Below are positions 15,467 through 23,869 of a stretch of DNA of 34,647 bases, in pieces. The position numbers and the translations under genes were made by a program. Origin of the DNA: Aureococcus anophagefferens (Eukaryota; Sar; Pelagophyceae; Pelagomonadales; Pelagomonadaceae); assembly GCF_000186865.1 (NCBI RefSeq), contig NW_008705562.1:2016465-2051111 (forward strand), in the 5' to 3' direction. Below the pieces are notes generated by a model, which was not told the origin of the DNA, searched no databases, and saw only the letters and a program-made list of their open reading frames with translations. The stretch's first letter is position 1. Every line of letters starts with the position of its first letter.

Positions 15467-17777
15467 ATGCGTCGTTTCCTCGCGCTCCTCTGCAGCGTCG
15501 CATCCGCGGCGCCGGGCGGGCGGCCCGACGCGGACCGCCTCCCTCCCATCTTCCTCATCCCGAGCCTTTGCGGCTCGAGGCTGCGGGCCTGGTCCACGGT
15601 CGACTGCCCCTCGAGCCCCGGCGTGTCCATCACGCCGGGCACGGATGTATGGGTCGCGCCGGCGCTCATCGCGGCGGTGCCCGGGTGCTGGTGCGAGTGC
15701 CTGCGGCTCTGGGGCCCGAACGCGACGGACATGCCCAACTGCACCGTCCGCGCGGGCGAGGGCGTCGCGGCCTGCGCGCTCAAATCTTCGACCCGACTTC
15801 AATGTGAGCGTATGCGACAGTTTTGGCGCAAGCTCTTCGGCTGCGCTTCGAGATCTCGATGAGAGCAATCGATCCGTCCAAAAATCAGCCGAATCGACTT
15901 CGATTTGACCGAGCTAGAGAATTCTGAAGTTTGGTCAGGACGTCCCAAACCGGCGGTTGATTGCCACACAGGTCGCGGCGATCTACGACCTCGCGGACGG
16001 CTTCCTCGGACGCTTCGCGCACAGCATGTCCGGCGTGATCGACGCGCTCGTCGCCCGCGGCTACGACCCGACGAGCCTGCACGCGGTCCCCTACGACTTC
16101 CGCGTGGCGCCGGAGACGCTCGAGACCCGCGACGGCTACTTCTCGCGGCTCAAGGCGAGCGTCGAGGTCGAGGTCGCGCGCACGGGCCTTCGCGCGGTGC
16201 TCTACGGCCACTCCATGGGCACGCGCGTCGCCGCCTACTTCTTCGCGTGGCTGGGGCGCCGCGTCGGCTCGGAGCGAAAGCGGCGCGAGTGGATCGACGT
16301 GCACGTCGGTATGTACGTCGCCAACGGCGCGCCGCTCCTCGGAGCGCCGGAGATCGTGTCGTCGATGGTCGTCGGGCAGACCATGGGGCTGCCCATGAAG
16401 CGCGCGCGGCTCCGCGAGGTGCTCATCGCGGGGGGCATCGCGTCCCTGGCGCCGTCCGTCGCGACGCGCGGCGGCGCCGCGCCGCGCCACGCGACGCCGG
16501 AGCTCCCGACGTTCCGGCTCGGCGGCGACGCCTTCGGCCCCGAGGCCTGCTGCGGCCCGTCGTCGCTCGCCGCGGGGTTCGAGCGGGCCGCGGCGTTCGA
16601 CGACCTCCTGGGGGACGCGGCGGCCATGGTCCGCCGGCTGAGCGCCGACCCCTTCGTCGGCGACGCCTTCGCGGTCGCCGTCGCCCGGCCGCCCGTCGAC
16701 GTCGTCGTCGCCGCCTACGGCGTCGGCCTCCAGACGGAGCTGTCGGCGTCGTTCCGGCGCGTCGCGGCGAGGAACGCGACGCCGCCGCTCGGCGCGGGGG
16801 CCCTGGAAGCGGCGGGCGTGGAAACTTACGACGGTTTGCCCCTCCGGCGGACGACGGCGCTCTGGGAGGCCGCGGAGACGGTCTACGAGCGCGGCCTCGC
16901 GCACCGAGAGCTCGTCGACGGCGCGGGCCGCGTGCGCGCGACGGGGCCGCGGGAGGCCAAGAGCGGGGACCACACGGTGCCCTACGCGAGCCTGTCGGCG
17001 GCCCACGCGTGGCTCGGCGGCCGCGTCGACGTCCACTCGGTGCCCCTGCGCAACTTCTTCGAGGACGACGAGGTCATGAGCGGAACCTACGACGCCGCGA
17101 ACCGCGCCGCGGTCTTCGACGAGACCCCGGTCAACCACACGCTCCTCGAGCCGCGCTTCACGACGTTCGAGTCGCGGTCCTCCGGCCGGCGCACGGCGGT
17201 CTGGGAGATGGACGCCGTCGCGCACCGCGACTCGTCGAACCACAACGTCTTCCTGTCCCACTTCCTCCGGGAGCTCGACGTCTTCGCGGCGACGGCGGCG
17301 CGGACGCGGCGCGCGAGCGAGGCCCCGTCGCGCGTCCACGTCGAGGACTGGCGGCCCGACGGCGACGCCGCGTGCTACTGGTCCTACGCGCGGCGCCGCT
17401 GCGCGAACCCGGGCGCCTGCGAGTACCGCTACGCCAAGGGCGACCTGCACCTGACCCAGTCCTGCCGCCTCGTCGCGACGCGCGGCGCGCCCGCGCCCGC
17501 GCCGCGGACGGACGCCGAGTGCCACTGGGACTACGCGCGCGCGACGTGCGCCTGGCCGACGGTCTGCGCGTACGCGTACGCCTTCGGCGACGTGCGCCTC
17601 GACGACTCCTGCCGCGTGCGCGCGGGCGTCGACTACGGCGCCGTTCACGCGGCGGCGGCGGACGGCGCGCCGCTCGGCGTCCTCCTCGCCGCGGCGGCCT
17701 TCGCCGTGCTCGCGCCCTTCGCCGTCGTCGCGGCCGCGGAGCTGCGCCGGCGCGCGCGGAGTCGGAAGCTAAGGTGA
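15467..17777 (+). CDS. LCAT-like (lecithin:cholesterol / phospholipid acyltransferase family) membrane-anchored enzyme
   Basis: Exons 15467-15763 and 15972-17777 around an introner; 700 residues. A signal peptide (MRRFLALLCSVASAA) precedes an alpha/beta-hydrolase core of LCAT/PDAT type: PPIFLIPSLCGSRLRAW near the start (oxyanion strand and lid), YDFRVAPE, and the nucleophile elbow YGHSMGTRVAAYFFAW with Ser180. D432 in SGDHTVPYAS is the likely acid. The catalytic His is probably in the HRDSSNHNVFLS segment; this is less certain. Family members move acyl groups between phospholipids and sterols or diacylglycerol, or act as lysosomal phospholipases. The C-terminus is unusual: two Cys-rich modules (from Cys567 and Cys616), then a membrane helix (~665-690, GVLLAAAAFAVLAPFAVV) and a basic tail, so the catalytic domain would face the lumen or exterior. 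Splicing restores RAGEGVAAIYDLADGF. Confidence 0.86.
15772..15971 (+). mobile_element. Introner copy F (intron 15764-15971)
   Basis: A 200-bp element with the 8-bp duplication GTCGCGGC at 15764-15771 and 15972-15979. The intron begins with GT from the duplication and ends CACACAG from the element; phase 0. The interior shares AAATCTTC, CCCGACTTCAATG, GTATGCGAC and GTCCAAAAATCAGCC with copy E, but has about 31 extra bases near its 3' end. The termini CTGCGCG / CACACAG are only weakly inverted-repeat, consistent with an older or divergent copy. Confidence 0.84.
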
Positions 17778-17999
17778 GCTCGTCTCGAGGCTATGGGTGC
17801 GGAGGGCTGCCGGACGTCGTCCGCGCCGCGACGCCGGCATCGACCCAGGCGACCGGCGCTTTCCATGTCGACGAGTGGCCCGAGCTGCTCGTGAGGAGGT
17901 GCGGCTCGTCGGTCGGCGGCCTCGACGCGGCGCGCTCGCTCCCCGCCGCACGAACCCCGGAGGAGGCGCCGCGCGACGCCGGGGTGCCCCGCCGGCGGC

Positions 18000-19178
18000 A
18001 TGGCGAACCTCGGCGACTACCACTGCGTCGTCTGCGACAACGGCACGGGCTTCGTCAAGGTGGGCTACGCGAGCGAGAACTTCCCGCGGTCCATCTTCCC
18101 GTCGATGGTCGGGCGGCCGATCCTGCGCGCGGAGGAGGCCATCTCCGACGACGTGACGCTCAAGGAGGTCATGTGCGGCGACGAGGCGGCCGCGGTGCGC
18201 ATGAGCCTCGACTGCACGTACCCGGTCGAGAACGGCATCGTCAAGGACTGGGACGACATGGAGCTGCTCTGGAACTACACCTTCTACGAGAAGCTCGGCA
18301 TCGACCCCAAGGACTACAAGATCATGCTCACGGAGCCGCCCATGAACCCGCTCGCGAACCGGCGGAAGCTCGTGACGGCCATGTTCGAGCTCTACGGCTA
18401 CTCGTACTGCAACGTGTCCATCCAGGCCATGCTGACGCTCTACGCCCAGGGCCTGCTCACGGGCTGCGTCGTCGACACGGGCGACGGCGTCACGCACGTC
18501 GTGCCCGTCTACGACGGCTTCGTGCCGCAGAACCTCATCCGCCGCCTCGACGTCGCGGGCCGCCACGTGACGCGCTACCTCATCAAGCTCCTGCTCCTGC
18601 GGGGCTACGCCTTCAACCGCACGGCGGACTTCGAGACCGTGCGCCAGATCAAGGAGAAGTTCTGCTACGTGGCCCACGACATCGCCGTCGAGCGGCGTTT
18701 AGCGCAGGAGACGACGGTGCTCGAGGCGACGCACACGCTGCCCGACGGCCGCGTCATCAAGATCGGCCGCGAGCGCTTCGAGGCGCCCGAGGCCCTCTTC
18801 GACCCGTCCCTCATCGACGTCGAGTCCAAGGGCATGGGCCACATGGTCTTCGACATGATCCAGTCGGCGGACATCGACACGCGGTCCGAGTACTACAAGC
18901 ACATCGTGCTCTCCGGCGGCTCGTCCATGTACCCGGGCCTGCCCAGCCGCCTCGAGCGCGACATCACGAACCGCTACCTCGCCGAGGTCCTCAACGGCAA
19001 CGAGGACCGGCTCAAGAAGTTCAAGATGCGCATCGAGGACCCGCCGCGCCGCAAGCACCTCGTCTTCCTCGGCGGCTCCGTCCTCGCGGACATCATGCGC
19101 GAGCGCGCCGAGTTCTGGATGACCAAGGCCGAGTACGACGAAAACGGCATCGACCGCACCCTCGCCAAGTGCCGCTAG
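18000..19178 (+). CDS. ARP2: Actin-related protein 2 (ARP2), Arp2/3 complex subunit
   Basis: 392 residues, single exon, start ATG at 18000; length matches ARP2 of other eukaryotes. It carries the ARP2 nucleotide-binding signature [15 protein letters not shown] at the N-terminus, the LTEPPMNP motif, the second phosphate loop [18 protein letters not shown], and near-identity to animal ARP2 through [55 protein letters not shown] and [16 protein letters not shown]. With ARP3 and five other subunits it nucleates branched actin filaments, at the plasma membrane and on endosomes. The start is 222 bp after the LCAT-like stop on the same strand; that gap must hold its promoter. The end is tail to tail with the HECT gene, 102 bp apart. 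No introner is present despite high expression expected. Confidence 0.97.
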   Translation: MANLGDYHCVVCDNGTGFVKVGYASENFPRSIFPSMVGRPILRAEEAISDDVTLKEVMCGDEAAAVRMSLDCTYPVENGIVKDWDDMELLWNYTFYEKLGIDPKDYKIMLTEPPMNPLANRRKLVTAMFELYGYSYCNVSIQAMLTLYAQGLLTGCVVDTGDGVTHVVPVYDGFVPQNLIRRLDVAGRHVTRYLIKLLLLRGYAFNRTADFETVRQIKEKFCYVAHDIAVERRLAQETTVLEATHTLPDGRVIKIGRERFEAPEALFDPSLIDVESKGMGHMVFDMIQSADIDTRSEYYKHIVLSGGSSMYPGLPSRLERDITNRYLAEVLNGNEDRLKKFKMRIEDPPRRKHLVFLGGSVLADIMRERAEFWMTKAEYDENGIDRTLAKCR

Positions 19179-19280
19179 AGAGCGGGGGGACGACGCGCGA
19201 GACGCGACCGGGCCGACGTAACCGCCCCTTCGATGCTCGCTCTCTCTCGAGAGAGACTCAGTGCCGCCACCGAGAAAAGA

Positions 19281-20891
19281 CTAGATCAGACTAAAGCTCC
19301 CGCCGCCCTCCGTCGCGGCGAGGACGAGCTTCTCCCGGAGCGCGGCCTTGGACGCGTAGCGCGGCAGGGCGAGCTGGTTGAAGCACGTGTGCGCCGTCGG
19401 CAGGAGCGCCGCGTCGAGGCTCGCGTCGACGGCCAGCTCGAGGGGCGGCGCGAGGCGGCCGCCCGGCGGGAGCCGCGCCGCGCCCGTCACGAACTGGAGC
19501 ACGCGCGCGCGGAACTCGTCGTCCGCGTCCCGGAGCACGTCGAAGAACCACGCCGCGACCTCGCCCGAGCCCTCGACGACCGCGCGCGCCTCGAGCGCGT
19601 CGACGTCGACGGTCTGGACGCCCTCGAGGAGCAGGGCGACGTCGCGCCACGAGAGGCCCGCGCCGCGGAGCGCGTCGAGGGGCACGACCTCGCGGAAGCC
19701 GGCGACGAACTGGGCCAGCTCGAAGCGCACCGCGCCGCACAGGTAGGACTCCGCGAAGAGCTGCACGTAGCGTTCCCGGTTCGACTCGTCGACGGCGATG
19801 TCCGCGCCGTGTTCGACCAGCTCCTCGCCGTCGTCGTCGACGAAGGTCAGGGGCCCGTCGAGGCCCAGCGCGTCGGCGACGCGACCCGGGCCGCCCGGCG
19901 CGAGCACGGCCTCGAGCCGGTTCCGGAAGAAGACCGGGTCCACGGCGCGGACGTCGTCCGCCGTGAAGGGGTGGTCGCACGCGCACTTGACCAGGCACGA
20001 CGACACGGGCAGGTCCAGCGCGCTCGCCTCGCCGCGCGCCGACAGCGCCACCGAGAGGCCGAAGAGCCGCCCGAGCCCCAGGTAGACGGACGGCGGCCGG
20101 TCCGACGGCGCGAGCATGAGGCACGCGTCGGGCAGCCCCCGGAGCATGGGCTGGCCGCTGCCGGCGATGGACGCGCAGCGCGACCGCGACCGCGACCGCC
20201 CGCCGCGGATGCCGTCGGGCGTCGCCGGCTCGGACATGCTGTCGACGTCCGCGGCGAGCTCCGAGCCGACCAGGGCGAAGAACTCGCGCGACAGGCCGCC
20301 CACGTCGACGCCGCGCTCGAGGCCGCCGTCGTCGAGGAAGCGCACGTTCAGGCCGACGCGGAGCCGCTCCGGCGCCGCCGCGAGCAGCTGGGGCACGGCC
20401 GAGTCGAAGACGCCGACGCGGCGGTCGACGACGAGGGGCACCTTCCGGAGGAGCCCGAGGCGCCGCGCGGGCGACGAATCGCCGGACGCGGCCTCGAGGC
20501 GCGCCGCGAGCGCGCGGCGCCGCGCGTCGAGCGTGTCCGCGGGCTTGGGGCTCGCGCAGGTCCCGGACGGCGGGAAGAAGGCCGCCTTCGTCGCGCCGCG
20601 GAACGGCTTCGCCCGCGCTTCGTTTTCCAACGCTGCCAGACGCGTCGTGAGCGCGGACCGCGGCGACGGACCGCTCCGCTTCAGGTAGCCGCGCACCTCC
20701 GCGGCGCGCGCCTTGAAGCGCAGCGGGTAGTAGATCTTGTGGAGCCAGACCCACGCGAGGCCGCGCGACGCCGCGGCGGCGGCGCCGCGCACGGCGGCCC
20801 ACGGCGACCAGGTCCGCGGCCGCTTCGGTGGCGGCGGTGGCTCGACGGCGCCGTCCCGGCCGCGCTTCCGCGGCCGCGTTTCATGCGTCAT
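19281..20891 (-). CDS. HECT-domain E3 ubiquitin ligase (short form)
   Basis: 536 residues from the ATG at 20891; other in-frame ATGs at 20924 and further upstream are possible, while the extreme upstream frame begins with TTG. The basic N-terminus (RPRKRGRDG, PPPPPKRPRTW) looks like a nuclear signal. The HECT domain fills roughly residues 180-536: GLNVRFLDDGGLERGVDVGG followed by LSREFFALVG, the YLGLGRLFGLSVAL helix, LTFVDDDGEELVEHGADIAV, NRERYVQLFAESYL, and the C-lobe ending LPTAHTCFNQLALPRYASKA with catalytic Cys503 33 residues from the end. HECT ligases take ubiquitin onto this Cys before passing it to substrate. There are no WW, C2 or RLD modules, so substrate choice is unknown. An Arg/Ser run (GGRSRSRSRC) interrupts the N-lobe. 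Divergent from the 21077 gene. Confidence 0.9.
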   Translation of the reverse strand: MTHETRPRKRGRDGAVEPPPPPKRPRTWSPWAAVRGAAAAASRGLAWVWLHKIYYPLRFKARAAEVRGYLKRSGPSPRSALTTRLAALENEARAKPFRGATKAAFFPPSGTCASPKPADTLDARRRALAARLEAASGDSSPARRLGLLRKVPLVVDRRVGVFDSAVPQLLAAAPERLRVGLNVRFLDDGGLERGVDVGGLSREFFALVGSELAADVDSMSEPATPDGIRGGRSRSRSRCASIAGSGQPMLRGLPDACLMLAPSDRPPSVYLGLGRLFGLSVALSARGEASALDLPVSSCLVKCACDHPFTADDVRAVDPVFFRNRLEAVLAPGGPGRVADALGLDGPLTFVDDDGEELVEHGADIAVDESNRERYVQLFAESYLCGAVRFELAQFVAGFREVVPLDALRGAGLSWRDVALLLEGVQTVDVDALEARAVVEGSGEVAAWFFDVLRDADDEFRARVLQFVTGAARLPPGGRLAPPLELAVDASLDAALLPTAHTCFNQLALPRYASKAALREKLVLAATEGGGSFSLI

Positions 20892-21076
20892 GGTCGGTGC
20901 TGCGCCATGGTCGGTGCTGCGCATGACGCTCTCGATCGAGGGATGGTCGGCTGCCCCTGCTATATGAAGGAGACAACGCATGCAACAACTCAGATCAACA
21001 ACTATCTTCAACAACTCCAATCGAAACTCTCTCTCTCTTGTGGCAGCTCAAGCCGCAGCCGCGCCGTCGCGGTGAC
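20892..21076. promoter_or_regulatory. Bidirectional promoter region, HECT / 21077 genes
   Basis: 185 bp between divergent ATGs. It contains an imperfect tandem of CATGGTCGGTGCTGCG near 20887-20925, a TATA-like CTATATGAA around 20960, and a C/A/T-rich leader (CAACAACTCAGATCAAC) just before the plus-strand gene. The assignment of the TATA-like site to the plus strand is inference. Confidence 0.4.
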
Positions 21077-21703
21077 ATGAGCCAAAAGTACTACGACGTC
21101 GAGGTCGAGGACGAGACGGAGACGGAGATGACGACGTTCTGCGCCAACTCCTGCGCGACCGGCCAGGTCAACGTCGCCGAGGCCCTCGAGCCGCCGCGCT
21201 GGGCGAACTGCGCCGACGACACGACGGACGAGCTTGTGCGCTACGAGCGGCGCTACCCCATGAGCGCCGCGCCGCCGACGAAGCGGAGCGGCTTCGCCGC
21301 GCTCGAGATGCCGCGCTACGGCGCGGGGACCTCGAAGAGCGGCCGGCCGACGCATTTCCCGGGCTACGAGCGCGCGCCGATCTCGCGCCTCGCCGGCCTC
21401 GTCTGCGTCGTGCTCGTCGGCGTCATCGTCCTGGGTGTGGCGACGAGCCCGCGGCGCGCGCCGCCCCGCGCGGTGAGCTGGGACCCGGCGCCGAACCGGA
21501 CGGTCGTCAAGAACCGCGCGACGGCGACGCGGCGGTGCCGCGTCGACGCGCTCGGCCGCCTCTGCGAGCCGGGCATCGGGTGCCGCACCTGCGTGCGGCG
21601 GCGCTACGCCGACGTCGAGGGCGCGTGCCCCGGCGGCGGCGGCGACGACGCCGCGCGGGCCAAGGCCGTCGAGGACGCGTTCTGCCGCGTCGCGCGGCGA
21701 TAA
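21077..21703 (+). CDS. Single-pass (type II-like) membrane protein with Cys-rich C-terminus, unrecognised
   Basis: 208 residues from the ATG at 21077. The acidic N-terminus (EVEDETETEM) and ~100 residues with Tyr- and Pro-containing motifs (YERRYPMSAAPP, HFPGYERAP) precede one membrane helix at ~104-123 (LAGLVCVVLVGVIVLGVA). After it come a possible N-glycosylation site (NRT at 140) and six Cys residues in about 50 residues (~154, 163, 169, 172, 184, 203), which suggests a small disulphide-bonded luminal or extracellular domain. No signal peptide is present, so the N-terminus is likely cytosolic. No family is recognised. Its 3' end is 41 bp from the fmt stop. Confidence 0.7.
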   Translation: MSQKYYDVEVEDETETEMTTFCANSCATGQVNVAEALEPPRWANCADDTTDELVRYERRYPMSAAPPTKRSGFAALEMPRYGAGTSKSGRPTHFPGYERAPISRLAGLVCVVLVGVIVLGVATSPRRAPPRAVSWDPAPNRTVVKNRATATRRCRVDALGRLCEPGIGCRTCVRRRYADVEGACPGGGGDDAARAKAVEDAFCRVARR

Positions 21704-21744
21704 TGGCCCGTCGAAGCCCCCGGGCAAATTCGAACTGAGCGCGC

Positions 21745-22857
21745 TTAGGCCGCGGGCGTGCACGCGTCGCCCCGGAGGCCGTTCCAGTAGGCCGCGGCGT
21801 CCATGGGCTTCCGGTTCGCGGGCTGGACCTTGAGGAGCTCGAGCGCGGAGCCGTCGGCGCAGGGCAGGAGGACGGCCTTGCCGACCTTGGCGAGGGCGCC
21901 GCCCGCGGGGCACTCGGGCGCGACGCGCGCGGCGAGGATCTTGAGCCGCTCGACGTCGGGCTTGTCGCCGACGCGGACGGGCACGTGCGTGCCCGGCCAC
22001 GGCGTGAACGCGCGGACCTTGTCCGCGGCGCGGCGCGCCGCGGAGCGGCCGTCGTCGCCGGGGCCGCCGAGGTCGAGCGCGCCCTCGTCCTTGGTGAGCT
22101 TCGGCGCCTCGGTCGCGAGGTCGCCGTCCTGCGGCTCGCACTCGAGCGTCCCGTCCCAGAGCCCCGGCATGACGTCGTCGACGAGCAGCTGCGCGCCGAC
22201 GCCGAAGAGCTCGTCGAGCAGCGCCGCGCAGTCGTCGCCGTCCTCCACCGCCCGCGTCCGCTGCGCGGCCACGGGTCCCGCGTCCATCTTCAGCACGGTT
22301 CGGAGCACGGTCACGCCGACCTCGGCGTCGCCGGCCTCCAGGGACCGCTGGAGCGGCGCCGCGCCGCGCCAGCGCGGCAAGAGGCTCGGGTGCACGTTCA
22401 TCGTGCCGTGCTTCGGGATCGCGAGGAACGCCTTCGGGAGGAACTGGCCGTAGGCCGCCGTCACGCACAGGTCGACGTCCAAGGCCTCGAGCGCCGCGAG
22501 GAACTCGGGGTCGCGCGCCGACGCCGGCGTGAGGCAGGGCACGCCGCGCGCCTCCGCGAGCTCGTGGACCTCGCTCTTCGCGAGCGCGCGCTTCCGGCCC
22601 TTGGGCGCCGGCGGCTGCGACACCGCCGCGACGACCTCGAAGCCGCCGCCGCGGCCCTCCGCCGACGCGTCGAGCAGCGCCTCCAGCGTGAGGGCCGCGA
22701 CGCCGGGCGAGCCGAGGAAGACCACGCGCCGCGCGTCGTCGCCGTTGTTGTTGGCAGCGTAGGCCGCGAAGCGCCGCCGCGTCGACGGCGACACGTGGTG
22801 GAGCGCCTGGGCCGTGCGCGCGAGCGCGACGACCGATGCGATGCGCAGCAGGACCAT
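21745..22857 (-). CDS. fmt: Methionyl-tRNA formyltransferase, organellar
   Basis: 370 residues from the ATG at 22857 (the open frame beyond starts with GTG). It formylates Met on initiator tRNA using 10-formyl-tetrahydrofolate, for bacterial-type translation in plastid or mitochondrion. The formyltransferase core begins at RRVVFLGSPGVAALTLEALL. The active-site motif MNVHPSLLPRWRGAAPLQRS (Asn and His) and the Asp in LKMDAGPVAAQ are present, as is the SLEAGDAEVGVTVLRT segment. The C-terminal oligonucleotide-binding-like domain contains RAFTPWPGTHV and ALELLKVQPANRKPMDAAAY. The N-terminus MVLLRIASVVALARTAQALH is hydrophobic and followed by an Arg/Ser stretch, consistent with an organelle presequence, perhaps bipartite. 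Head to head with thiG, 122 bp apart. Confidence 0.94.
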   Translation of the reverse strand: MVLLRIASVVALARTAQALHHVSPSTRRRFAAYAANNNGDDARRVVFLGSPGVAALTLEALLDASAEGRGGGFEVVAAVSQPPAPKGRKRALAKSEVHELAEARGVPCLTPASARDPEFLAALEALDVDLCVTAAYGQFLPKAFLAIPKHGTMNVHPSLLPRWRGAAPLQRSLEAGDAEVGVTVLRTVLKMDAGPVAAQRTRAVEDGDDCAALLDELFGVGAQLLVDDVMPGLWDGTLECEPQDGDLATEAPKLTKDEGALDLGGPGDDGRSAARRAADKVRAFTPWPGTHVPVRVGDKPDVERLKILAARVAPECPAGGALAKVGKAVLLPCADGSALELLKVQPANRKPMDAAAYWNGLRGDACTPAA

Positions 22858-22979
22858 GGCGTACGAGCGCTGCGTTTGACGGCTCGGTGCGCACGCGTAT
22901 ATGAGTGCTTCGTTTGACGGCTCGGCGCGCACTCGTCGACGCGCGTGGCGCAGCGGCAGAGGCGAGCGAGTGCAACAGC
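22858..22979. promoter_or_regulatory. Shared fmt / thiG promoter with duplicated 39-bp segment
   Basis: The 122-bp gap between divergent organelle-protein genes contains two near-identical copies of a segment starting CGTTTGACGGCTCGG (about 22872 and 22911). A TATATGAG lies at 22897-22904 between them. Both genes probably share regulatory sites here, and the duplication may have doubled a binding site; that is inference. Confidence 0.5.
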
Positions 22980-23864
22980 ATGGGCCGCGCCATGTTGAAC
23001 GACTCGCGCATCATGCTGCTGGCTTTGGTGGCCGCTTCCGCGTCGGCATTATCCGCGACCATCGCCCGCCCAGCAACCGTGGCCGACCCGCTCGTCATCG
23101 CGGGCAAAACATTCAACTCGCGCCTCTTCTTGGGAACAGGCAAATACCGCACGTCCGCCGAGATGGCGGCGTCCGTCGAGGCGTCCGGCGCCGAGGTCGT
23201 GACCGTCGCCGTGCGGCGCGTCGAGTCGGCCGTGACGGAGATGCTCGCGGCGTCCATCGACTGGGACAAGGTCTGGCTCCTGCCGAACACGGCCGGGTGC
23301 ACGACCGCGGAAGACGCGGTGCGCGTCGCGCGGCTCGGCCGCGAGACGGCCAAGGCCCTGGGCCAGGGCGACAACAACTTCGTCAAGCTCGAGGTCATCA
23401 CGGACTCGACCTACCTGCTGCCGGACCCGCTCGGCACCGTCGCGGCCGCGCGCCAGCTCGTCAAGGAGGGCTTCGCGGTCCTGCCCTACTGCTCGCCGGA
23501 CCCGATCCTCTGCCGCCACCTCGAGGACGTCGGCTGCGCGACGGTCATGCCCCTGGGCAGCCCCATCGGCTCGGGCCAGGGCATCGACGCGTCGTCGTGC
23601 ATCCGCGTCATCTGCGAGCAGGCGTCCGTGCCCGTCGTCGTCGACGCGGGCCTCCGCACGCCGTCGGACGCGGCGCTGGCCATGGAGCTCGGCGCCGACG
23701 CGGTCCTCGCCAACTCCGCCGTCGCCCGCGCCAGCGACGCGCCGGCCATGGCCCGCGCCTTCAAGCTCGCGACGGAGGCGGGCCGCCTCGCGCGCCTCGC
23801 GCGGCCCATGGACGTGAGCGAGAGCGCCGTCGCGTCGTCGCCCCTCCTCGAGCTGACGCAGTGA
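22980..23864 (+). CDS. thiG: Thiazole synthase ThiG, nuclear copy with organelle presequence
   Basis: 294 residues from the ATG at 22980. ThiG makes the thiazole phosphate moiety of thiamine from deoxyxylulose phosphate, a glycine or tyrosine-derived imine and the ThiS thiocarboxylate. The TIM barrel starts at LVIAGKTFNSRLFLGTGKY. The VTVAVRRVES strand, the LLPNTAGCTTAEDAVR loop, the catalytic Lys in NNFVKLEVITDS, YLLPDPLGTVAAA, GSPIGSGQGI and VDAGLRTPSDAALAMELGAD are all in place, so it should be active. About 40 residues precede the core: MGRAMLNDSRIMLLALVAAS then ALSATIARPA, i.e. a hydrophobic signal and short transit-like stretch pointing to the plastid. Bacteria and several red-lineage plastids encode thiG; here it sits among nuclear genes. 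Its stop is only 5 bp from that of the convergent dehydrogenase gene. Confidence 0.95.
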   Translation: MGRAMLNDSRIMLLALVAASASALSATIARPATVADPLVIAGKTFNSRLFLGTGKYRTSAEMAASVEASGAEVVTVAVRRVESAVTEMLAASIDWDKVWLLPNTAGCTTAEDAVRVARLGRETAKALGQGDNNFVKLEVITDSTYLLPDPLGTVAAARQLVKEGFAVLPYCSPDPILCRHLEDVGCATVMPLGSPIGSGQGIDASSCIRVICEQASVPVVVDAGLRTPSDAALAMELGADAVLANSAVARASDAPAMARAFKLATEAGRLARLARPMDVSESAVASSPLLELTQ

Positions 23865-23869
23865 TCCTC

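Noticed and set aside
7006..15971. Copies E and F as an unrelated second introner family
   Set aside because: After inverting them relative to A-C, the start, the GCTTCGAGA-type middle and the GTCCAAAAATC core line up, so one divergent superfamily is the simpler reading.
15905..19294. Very long plus-strand open frame (over 1,100 codons) across the LCAT-like and ARP2 genes
   Set aside because: It is out of frame with two genes of clear family identity, is almost pure Arg/Ala/Pro/Gly, and starts inside an introner. High GC makes stops rare in shadow frames.
22944..22972. tRNA-like sequence (GCGTGGCGCAGCGGCAGAGG)
   Set aside because: It resembles the D-arm of a tRNA, but no anticodon stem, T-arm or matching acceptor stem follows.
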